Assembly: GCA_934655875.1 (NCBI GenBank)
Contig: CAKUHB010000029.1
Coordinates: 1-35,636 of the forward strand
Direction: 5' to 3'
Source: an uncultured Oscillospiraceae bacterium
GTDB lineage: Bacteria; Bacillota; Clostridia; Oscillospirales; Oscillospiraceae
DNA length: 35,636 nucleotides
The position numbers and the translations under genes were made by a program. Positions 15,848-21,974 of the stretch are shown here, one piece after another. Position 1 is the first letter of the stretch, and the number at the start of each line of letters is the position of its first letter. The notes under the pieces are model-generated. The model saw nothing but the letters and a program-made list of their open reading frames with translations. It made no database searches and was not told the DNA's origin.

Positions 15848-17607
15848 ACAAATCCACCCTTTTCAATTCTTTTGGGTAGTAATTGTATCGTTTTTTGGAA
15901 AATTTGTCTATATTTTTTTGAATTTTTCCGAATTTCGGCACATTCAAGGCTTATATTTTCACCGTGACGGGCCAGATTCAGATATGTTCTGTACATATTT
16001 TCATACCGCTTGTTGTTTTCAGCGATCGGCTCGAAGCTCCGTTCAAAGCCCTCGGACATGTGCTCGCTCGCTTCCAGAATATCCGGATAGATCCCGGCCG
16101 CGACCGCGGCGTAGATCGCCGCACCCGTCGCGCAGCACTGCTCCGCTCTGGAGACCTTGATCGGCCGGTTCAGCACGTCGGCCATCATCTGCATGATGTA
16201 CGGGGACTTTTTCGGGATACCGCCGACGGTAATGATCGAATCGATCTGCAGGCCGCGCGTGACCAGCGTATCAAGAATCCGTTTCGACCCGAAAACAGCC
16301 GCCATCGCCATCGCCGTGTAGATCTGCGGCGTCGTCGTGCTCAGAGACAGACCGCTGAATACGCTCTTCACAGACTCGTTGATCATCGGGTACCGGCGGC
16401 CGTTGAACCAATCCAGCGCGACCAGATCGCCGTCCGGCTCCTCCTGTGCTGCAACCTGCTCGACGCGCCGGATCAGCGCTTTATAATAGCGGTGCTCCAT
16501 TTCGGCCTTTTCCTCGTCCGTGAGTCCCGTCTGCGTCTGAAGGAAATCATGCACGGGCCAGATCATCGTCCTCCGGAACCAAGAAAGCATATCGCCGAAG
16601 GCAGCCTGTCCGGATTCGACGCCGACATAGCCCGGAATGATGGAGTTTTCGGCCTGCCCGCAGATGTCCTTGACGTCCTTTCCGCGAAGCACACTGCGCG
16701 ACTCGATCATCATATCTACCGTCGAGGTTCCAATCACCTTGACCAGAACTCTCGGCCGGATACCTGCGCCTACCGCGCCGGCATGGGCGTCAAAGGAGCC
16801 GCCGCCGACGATCGTGTCTTCGCTGAGTCCAAGCCTCTGCGCCCATTCCGGCGTCAAACGGCCGACGACGCTGCCCGCGTTCTGCGGCGCTGCACCGTAG
16901 CTCTGCGCGATCTGCTGCAGATATGGGTCGATCCTTCCAAGCACCTTCGGATCCGGCAGACCGCCGAAATCGCTGTGCCAGAGCGCCTTATGGCCCGCTG
17001 CGCACGCATTTCGGAACATCCTGCGCGGGTCTGTCTGGCCCGTCAGCATCGCGGGCAGCCAATCGCTGTGCTCCACCCACGAGGCGGCTGCCGCGCAAAT
17101 TTCCGGCGCCGTCCGCTTTGCATGCAGGATCTTTGCCCAGTACCATTCCGCGGAATAGGTGCCCTGAAATCTTGTATAGTCCTGATCGCCTTCGTTGGCG
17201 AGCACCTCGTTGATGCGTTTTGCCTCTTCGATCGCGGAATGATCCTTCCACATATAGAACATCGCATCACGGTTATCCTGAAATTCCGGAAGCAACGCCA
17301 GCGGAACGCCCTGCTCATTCACCGGAGCCGGCGTAGAGCCCGTTGTATCGATCGCCAGTGCCCGGACCTGGTTTGCGGCCTCCGGGCCGGCGTCCTCCAA
17401 TGCGCCGCGCACACTGCTGACAAACGCATCCAGATAGTCCTGCGGGTGCTGCCGGAAAATCAGATTTGAAGCATCCGAATACTTCCCTGCCATCCATCTC
17501 GGATATTCACATACCCCAGCGCCAATATTCTCTCCGTTCCTTGCGTCTACCACGATCGCCCGGACTGAGTCGCTTCCAAAATCGACTCCGATCACATAGT
17601 CTTTCAT
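15844..17607 (-). CDS. araB: Ribulokinase (AraB type, FGGY family)
   Basis: 587 residues, close to the usual 560. It aligns by eye along its length with E. coli AraB: IGVDFGSDSVRAIVVD, YPRWMAGKYSDA, IDTTGSTPAPV, FQDNRDAMFYMWKDH, AAGHKALWH, WAQRLGLSEDTIVGGG, GTSTVDM, LDWFNGRRYP, and QCCATGAAIYAAVAA. AraB phosphorylates L-ribulose at O5 with ATP in L-arabinose use and also accepts related 2-ketopentitols. The start at 17607 has GAGG eight bases upstream. The C-terminal roughly 30 residues are basic and longer than in E. coli. No araA or araD is present, and the gene is coupled to a ROK regulator instead of AraR, so its substrate here is an open question. Confidence 0.88.
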   Translation of the reverse strand: MKDYVIGVDFGSDSVRAIVVDARNGENIGAGVCEYPRWMAGKYSDASNLIFRQHPQDYLDAFVSSVRGALEDAGPEAANQVRALAIDTTGSTPAPVNEQGVPLALLPEFQDNRDAMFYMWKDHSAIEEAKRINEVLANEGDQDYTRFQGTYSAEWYWAKILHAKRTAPEICAAAASWVEHSDWLPAMLTGQTDPRRMFRNACAAGHKALWHSDFGGLPDPKVLGRIDPYLQQIAQSYGAAPQNAGSVVGRLTPEWAQRLGLSEDTIVGGGSFDAHAGAVGAGIRPRVLVKVIGTSTVDMMIESRSVLRGKDVKDICGQAENSIIPGYVGVESGQAAFGDMLSWFRRTMIWPVHDFLQTQTGLTDEEKAEMEHRYYKALIRRVEQVAAQEEPDGDLVALDWFNGRRYPMINESVKSVFSGLSLSTTTPQIYTAMAMAAVFGSKRILDTLVTRGLQIDSIITVGGIPKKSPYIMQMMADVLNRPIKVSRAEQCCATGAAIYAAVAAGIYPDILEASEHMSEGFERSFEPIAENNKRYENMYRTYLNLARHGENISLECAEIRKNSKKYRQIFQKTIQLLPKRIEKGGFV

Positions 17608-17653
17608 CTTCGTTTCCTCAACACATCAATGGATTCTCATTGCCTCGCATAAC

Positions 17654-17703
17654 TTACTTAGCTTTGTTTACTTAGTTTTATCACGGCACTGCACATTTTG
17701 CAA
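17654..17703 (-). promoter_or_regulatory. araB promoter region with 14-bp-period direct repeat
   Basis: TTACTTAG occurs at 17654-17661 and again at 17668-17675, a 14-base period. On the minus strand a possible -35 TTGCAA (17703-17698) and a weak -10 TAAAAC (17680-17675) are 17 bases apart, so the repeats overlap and follow the -10. This is where a repressor such as the neighbouring ROK protein could act. The promoter call is weak, while the repeat is directly visible. Confidence 0.45.
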
Positions 17704-17819
17704 GAGCAAAGATGTTTTTCTATTTTTCGCCCAATTCCGCATCGTGTTTTTTAGGCATTTTCACTTGACGGCCGCCTCTGCGCACCGGCTGTTTCGCAGA
17801 AAGGTGCCTTTGCCGCCGC

Positions 17820-17848
17820 AAAAAGCCGCTGCCTCGGCAGGCAGCGGC
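17820..17848 (-). terminator. Rho-independent terminator (minus strand)
   Basis: Stem GCCGCTGCC (17825-17833) with GGCAGCGGC (17840-17848), six-base loop, then TTTTT on the minus strand (17824-17820). It would stop transcripts leaving the insertion sequence before they reach araB. The remainder of 17704-17869 holds no gene I can support. Confidence 0.7.
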
Positions 17849-17869
17849 GTGCTCGATAATATAGTATTA

Positions 17870-17892
17870 TGTGCTTATCGGCTTAACACAGC
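17870..17892 (+). repeat. IS1595-type left terminal inverted repeat
   Basis: 23 bases identical to the right repeat except for A instead of G at position 19. The transposase TAA stop (17885-17883) is built from this repeat. Confidence 0.8.
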
Positions 17893-18752
17893 TGGGCGCA
17901 AGATGCAGCGACGGCTCTTGCCAGACGCATGAAGAGCTGATCTCCGGTTTTTCTGCGATTGAAGCGGAAGCAGAACTCGTTCAGGTACGCCTGAAGCTGC
18001 GTGCAGCGACCGTGATAGGTTCCCAGCAGGAGCGCTTTCAGGTTGCTGATGGCTTTGTGCAGCCAATGCAGATAGCCGGTCTCATATTTTTTCGCGTCCA
18101 GCGTAACGCCGGACAAATTCCGATAGCTTCTGTAGCCGTCGCATTCGATTTTTGAGCCAGGCGCAACAGTTTCGTCAACGACCTGCTGGAGCGTGCCACC
18201 GGTGACATCTTCAACAACCTGCATCCGCGTGAACAAAGCCGCGCCATTTTCCGTTTTTGACAGCGCCACCACGATCTTCGCCTTGTCCGTCCCGCGACCA
18301 CGTTTGCCGTTGCGCGTTGCTCCGCCCACGTAGCCGTCGTCCATCTCAACAATGCCGGAAAGTGCGTAGTTCTCGTCTCTTTGAGCCATCGCACGGCGAA
18401 TTCTGTGTAAAAGATACCATGCCGACTCATAGCAGATGTTCAGCGTACGGCTCAGCTGAACGGCAGAAATGCCGCGTTTGTCCGTGGCACACAGATAGAT
18501 CGCCCAGAACCAGACGGTCAGCGGCAGGTGCGTGCGGTGCATGACCGTCCCGGCCGTGACGGACGTTTGATGCCGACAGGCGCGGCACTGGAACGTATTC
18601 CGCCCGCGAACTGGGTAGTATTCCGTACACCCACATTTCGGGCAGACGAAGCCATTCGGGAATCGAAGCCGGAATAATTCCGCCCGGCAGGTGTCATCCG
18701 TGCTGAAACGAGTACGAAATTCTTCAAACGTGATGCTCTCTGCGTGTGCCAT
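17883..18752 (-). CDS. IS1595-family transposase
   Basis: 289 residues with AGGAGG eight bases before the ATG. The N-terminal zinc ribbon (CPKC at 37-40 and CRAC at 56-59) precedes the helix-turn-helix region ISAVQLSRTLNICYESAWYLLHRIR and the DDE-type catalytic core: first acid in VEMDDGYVGG (138), second in IECDGYRSY (205), and the third region HKAISNLKALLLGTYHG with the family ending LNEFCFRFNRR. All expected blocks are present without frameshift, so it may be active. It cuts and pastes the surrounding element using the 23-bp ends. The closest relatives should be IS1016/ISSpo-like IS1595 members. Confidence 0.9.
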   Translation of the reverse strand: MAHAESITFEEFRTRFSTDDTCRAELFRLRFPNGFVCPKCGCTEYYPVRGRNTFQCRACRHQTSVTAGTVMHRTHLPLTVWFWAIYLCATDKRGISAVQLSRTLNICYESAWYLLHRIRRAMAQRDENYALSGIVEMDDGYVGGATRNGKRGRGTDKAKIVVALSKTENGAALFTRMQVVEDVTGGTLQQVVDETVAPGSKIECDGYRSYRNLSGVTLDAKKYETGYLHWLHKAISNLKALLLGTYHGRCTQLQAYLNEFCFRFNRRKTGDQLFMRLARAVAASCAQLC

Positions 18753-18837
18753 GCCAATGACCTCCTGCGTTTTCTGAGATCATTGTATCATATTAGATGT
18801 CCAATACTGCGGACTTCTGCACAAGATTTTGTACTTG

Positions 18838-18860
18838 GCTGCGTTAAGCCGATAAGCACA
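18838..18860 (-). repeat. IS1595-type right terminal inverted repeat
   Basis: Reverse complement of the left repeat with one mismatch. It marks the border with the truncated plus-strand gene that follows. Confidence 0.8.
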
Positions 18861-19937
18861 TTTAGAAATTTCAGAGAAAAAACTTGCGTTTCGGAGGTCT
18901 CTCTGTTAGACTATCTGGAAGAAATAGATGCCTTTTACACAACGACCAGTGATTACGCACCGGGCTTTTTCATTTGCGCCTCCGGTAACGTACTGGGCGA
19001 TACGGCAACGCTTTTGGAAGAAGACGGTACACGCGTTCTGGCGCTCCGCTATGTGGGTGATCACTGGTATATTCAGTCTCTACAGGACAGCCTGTCAAAG
19101 CAGGAGACCGCAGAAGCGCCGATGCCAACTACAGAAACGGAAACTCCTACGCGGCAGAGCGGCGACCTTTCGACACCGGCGGCGATTTTGGACGGCAACA
19201 TTGACTTTTCGGCAATGTCTGTCGACGCGCTGGGGCAACTTCTGGACGAACTGAATGCGCTGCGGCCGGACGGTGAAGCGGCGGAAAAAGCAAAATGGGC
19301 GGCAGTTTCGGCAGTTAAAAACGAGCAGGTCAACCGCGCGAGGGAAAGCGGTTATTCTTATCGGGAGCCTGTAACGTTTGAGAAGCTGAACGAGATGATC
19401 GGCTACCGGCTGATGAACAACGAGATCCTGATGAACGCGTATCCGGACGATACCGCACAGATCGAAGCCTGCCAAAAGGAAAACGCGGCAATCGAGGCGT
19501 TCCGCGCAACGCTTCCCAAAAACGGGAGCGGCGAGGAAGCATATGCGTACTGGCATCAATACTGGCAGGATGTGATTCACCAGGACGCGCCATCGTACTT
19601 TGTCCCGGCAATGACCTTGACCATCTACGATCTGCGTACATCTCCGTCCGGTGAAAAAAAGTGCACGCTATCTGCCGAGGATGCAGCGGTCGTGGAGACG
19701 CTATTCTCGATTGATTCCATGACGCCAGCCGCAAATGATTCCGAGTCCGTATGTGCGTACCAGTTTGATATTGAAAATCGCAGTTATCTTCTGGATGATT
19801 CCCTTGACTATGTGGATGCGATCGTGCGTGAAAGCGAGGGTGACTATACATATTACTGCAAGCACCTGAGCGATGCGGAAATAGAATCTTTGAGAAGGAT
19901 TATCGAAGCGTATGCAGAACGAAGCCTGGCTGGATGA
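18861..19937 (+). pseudogene. Unknown protein gene truncated by the insertion sequence
   Basis: The plus frame is open straight across the IS edge, and coding character begins at about 18900 (LLDYLEEIDAFYTTTSDYAPGFF). No ATG, GTG or TTG with a ribosome site is found at its beginning. GGAGG at 18894 stands five bases before a CTG, the only nearby option. Roughly 345 residues remain: a small alpha/beta-looking N-terminal part, a Thr/Pro-rich linker (TTETETPTRQSGDLSTP), a charged helical middle (LDELNALRPDGEAAEKAKW), and a C-terminal part (YLLDDSLDYVDAIVRE). I do not recognise the family. Loss of the 5' end to the IS or an adjacent deletion is the simplest reading. It could still be translated from the CTG. 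Confidence 0.5.
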
Positions 19938-20055
19938 AATAAACCGCATCGTGTCTTTTCACGAGATTTCGGACAGCCGGTACTACAGCGCGGAGGAGCA
20001 CGATTTCTGGCAGATGATCGTCAGCCTGATTTTGGCTGGGTATCGTGTGCAGTAA
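19912..20055 (+). CDS. Small 47-residue protein
   Basis: ATG 19912 opens a frame overlapping the end of the previous gene by 26 bases in another phase. The product begins MQNEAWLDEINRIVSFHEI and ends FWQMIVSLILAGYRVQ, followed 20 bases later by a terminator hairpin. Sense-like codon use, the overlap and the terminator support a real small gene in the same transcript. An AAGGA about 12 bases upstream is a weak ribosome site. I do not know its function. Confidence 0.45.
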   Translation: MQNEAWLDEINRIVSFHEISDSRYYSAEEHDFWQMIVSLILAGYRVQ

Positions 20056-20074
20056 AGCGCAGTTTTTTAGAAGG

Positions 20075-20109
20075 CAGCTTACAAGTTTTTCGGCTTGCAA
20101 GCTGTTTTT
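20075..20109 (+). terminator. Rho-independent terminator
   Basis: CAGCTTACAAG (20075-20085) pairs with CTTGCAAGCTG (20094-20104) with one mismatch, followed by TTTTT. It ends the transcript of the small gene. Confidence 0.75.
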
Positions 20110-20119
20110 CTCTGTAAGC

Positions 20120-20230
20120 TCAGAGCCGATTTTGCTGCCGCAGAACCTCTGGGAACGAAATTTGTCCGTTCGTTCGCAGCACCTCCTGATAGCTCATGCC
20201 GCGCATTTTCTGGTAGCGTAATGGGTCACC
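20120..20230 (-). pseudogene. Short C-terminal fragment of an unknown protein
   Basis: A minus frame of 36 codons reads LRYQKMRGMSYQEVLR, then ISFPEVLRQQNRL, before TGA at 20120-20122. It looks like protein sequence rather than random translation and is preceded by an in-frame TAA at 20231-20233, so only a tail remains. It adjoins another gene fragment on the opposite strand. The family is not recognised and the call is tentative. Confidence 0.25.
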
Positions 20231-20246
20231 TTATTTTGTCCTTGAC

Positions 20247-20894
20247 TTGGGGAGCAGTTTACACGAAAAGGCGTTTGCGCTGCTTCCGTGGGCGGATGCT
20301 GTTGTGATCTCGGCGCCGGTCTATGTGGACGCTGCACCGGCGCATGTCGCCGCATTTTTAGAGCAGGCGGAACTGCTCTGTCGGGAAAAGCAATGCCATT
20401 TCAAGCTTTATGCCATCTCCAACTGCGGCTTTATAGAGGGGCATCAGAATGAACTGCATTTGCGAATTTATGAGGCGTGGTGCCAGCGCGCCGGTGTTTG
20501 CTGGGGCGGCGGACTGGGAATCGGCGGCGGAGTGATCCTGCGCTGGATGTGTATGCTGACAGCGTTGTTCGCCGTGTTAGATACTGTGCGGCTGATCCTG
20601 ACGGTACAGACAGCGCCGCTGCCTGTGCGGACGATCTTTTCCTGTTACGGCAGTATGCTCGTGACGCTTGTGATGAGCCTTGGCGCCGTGATCTGTCTTG
20701 CCGTTTTGGGGCACCGTATCAGGCGTGGTGTTTGCCGCAAAAATCTGTTCACGCGCTGTCTGATGCCGTCTTTTTTGTTCATTCCCGTTTCAGACGCTTT
20801 TATGCTGCTCTCCGCGTTGGCACACGGAAACCTGCCGCACACACTCTTCCGCAGACACAAACGTCCTGCTCGGGAGAAAGGAACACACCTTTGA
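20247..20894 (+). pseudogene. Flavodoxin-fold NAD(P)H-dependent oxidoreductase, 5'-truncated
   Basis: The frame reads ADAVVISAPVYVDAAPAHV, FKLYAISNCGFIEGHQNEL, YEAWCQRAGVCWGGG and LGIGGG, blocks of an FMN-binding flavodoxin-like family in Firmicutes. That family carries a C-terminal membrane region, also seen here (two to three helices from about residue 95). Members normally begin with about 60 further residues holding the first strand and the phosphate-binding loop (S-P-x3-S-x-S type). Here a TAG lies 30 bases before the TTG at 20247 and that loop is absent, so FMN binding should be lost. It adjoins the unknown fragment at 20120-20230, so this is a second rearranged junction. Confidence 0.55.
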
Positions 20895-20971
20895 AGCAGC
20901 CATTGGAAGACCGCTTGCCGCATGCAGCGCTGGCATTGATCGTTTTGGCCCTGTTTTACGGCATATATTAA
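20891..20971 (+). CDS. Predicted 26-residue single-helix membrane peptide
   Basis: TTG 20891 overlaps the previous stop as TTGA, with GGGAG and AAAGGA just upstream. The product is MKQPLEDRLPHA followed by a hydrophobic helix ending ALFYGIY. Overlap, ribosome site and a clean amphipathic-to-hydrophobic layout suggest a coupled small membrane peptide. Length alone makes this uncertain. Confidence 0.3.
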   Translation: MKQPLEDRLPHAALALIVLALFYGIY

Positions 20972-21010
20972 AATTTTCGCAAATCACGGGATAAGGAGCC
21001 ACAATTCGGA

Positions 21011-21039
21011 TTGCTGAATTAACATATAGGATTTATAAT
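21011..21039 (+). promoter_or_regulatory. Sigma-A type promoter for the PHP phosphatase
   Basis: TTGCTG (21011-21016), 17-base spacer, TATAAT (21034-21039). Transcription would start near 21046, about 58 bases before the ATG. The surrounding 20972-21103 is AT-rich and holds no gene. Confidence 0.7.
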
Positions 21040-21103
21040 AATAAAAATCTCGGCAGGAAGAATATGCTGTTGACTACAATGTGAAATAAGGAAGCCAAAT
21101 ACT

Positions 21104-21913
21104 ATGATTTTTGCAAACTATCATACGCATACGGCCTTCTGCGATGGGCGGGATATGCCGGAGCAGGTCGTGTGGGAGGCGATTCGGCTTGGGTGTCCGG
21201 CTATCGGGTTTTCCGGGCACTGCGTGGCGCCATATGACTACGCCGGTATGACGCCGGAGCATGAAGCGCAGTACCGCGCTGAGATCCGCCGATTACAGTC
21301 GGCCTATGCCGGGCAGATCCGGATCTTCTGCGGCGTGGAGCAGGATCACTGGTCCGACGCAGGGACGGACGGCTATGACTATGTGATCGGCGGCGTGCAT
21401 TATCTGCGGCGCGGAAGCGAATTCCGCAGCGTGGACGGGACGCCGGACATTCTGCGCTCCATTGTGAACGACTGGTTCGGCGGCGACTGGTACGCGATGG
21501 CGGAGGAATACTACAGGCTTGTCGGGGATCTCTATGAAAGGACGCGCTGCCGCGTGATCGCGCACTTTGATCTGATCGAGAAATTCAACGAGGATGGCTC
21601 GCTTTTTGACCGTAGCCATCCGCGCTACCGGGCCGCGGCCCTCGGCGCGTTGGAGCGGCTGCGCGCTGCGCCCGTGATCTTTGAGATCAACACCGGCGCG
21701 ATCGCGCGCGGCTATCGCAGCACGCCTTACCCGGATCCGTTCCTGCTGCAGGAAATGCAGCGCATGCGCCTGCCGCTGATGCTTGCTTCCGACTGCCACG
21801 ACTGCCGGTTCCTTTTGCAGTCCTTTGCGCAGTATGCCCACCTGGTTTCGCCGCAGTCATTTACGCCTGCGTTCCTGTTGGGCCCGTCTGCTGCCGAGCC
21901 AACCGAACCATAA
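21104..21913 (+). CDS. PHP-family histidinol-phosphatase (HisK/HisJ type)
   Basis: 269 residues. The metal-binding PHP motifs are in order: YHTHTAFCDG (6-15), GFSGHC, FCGVEQDH, HFDLIEKF, FEINTG, and SDCHD near the end. HisJ/HisK enzymes dephosphorylate histidinol phosphate in histidine synthesis. Length and the N-terminal NYHTHT..CDG fit this branch rather than DNA-polymerase PHP domains. AAGGAAG lies upstream of the ATG, and it has its own promoter and terminator, so it is a single-gene unit. No other his gene is nearby, so a role on another phosphate ester is possible. Confidence 0.8.
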   Translation: MIFANYHTHTAFCDGRDMPEQVVWEAIRLGCPAIGFSGHCVAPYDYAGMTPEHEAQYRAEIRRLQSAYAGQIRIFCGVEQDHWSDAGTDGYDYVIGGVHYLRRGSEFRSVDGTPDILRSIVNDWFGGDWYAMAEEYYRLVGDLYERTRCRVIAHFDLIEKFNEDGSLFDRSHPRYRAAALGALERLRAAPVIFEINTGAIARGYRSTPYPDPFLLQEMQRMRLPLMLASDCHDCRFLLQSFAQYAHLVSPQSFTPAFLLGPSAAEPTEP

Positions 21914-21916
21914 AAG

Positions 21917-21962
21917 CACGCCGGATATCTGCCGACAAGGTCGGTGGATATCCGGCGTGTTT
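21917..21962. terminator. Bidirectional terminator between convergent genes
   Basis: Long stem: CACGCCGGATATC (21917-21929) and CCGAC pair with GTCGG and GATATCCGGCGTG (to 21959), interrupted by one TG/TG internal loop and closed by AAG. Short T runs lie on both outer sides, so it serves the PHP gene and the facing beta-helix/oxidoreductase gene. Confidence 0.75.
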
Positions 21963-21974
21963 GCGTAAGGGAGT

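Larger units (their letters stand above)
17870..18860 (-). mobile_element. IS1595-family insertion sequence
   Basis: About 991 bp bounded by 23-bp inverted repeats with one mismatch (17870-17892 and 18838-18860), each beginning TGTGCTTATCGGCTTAAC outward-in. One transposase gene fills it, its stop codon lying inside the left repeat. IS1595 elements usually make 8-bp target duplications. The flanks (TAGTATTA and TTTAGAAA) do not match, suggesting a deletion or recombination after insertion, or ends placed slightly wrong. Confidence 0.8.

Noticed and set aside
15964..17469. A 501-codon plus-strand frame opposite the ribulokinase
   Set aside because: Shadow of a gene matching AraB along its length.
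18744..18860. Upstream extension of the truncated plus-strand gene to an ATG inside the insertion sequence
   Set aside because: The extension is IS sequence opposite the transposase start and its inverted repeat; the join is accidental.
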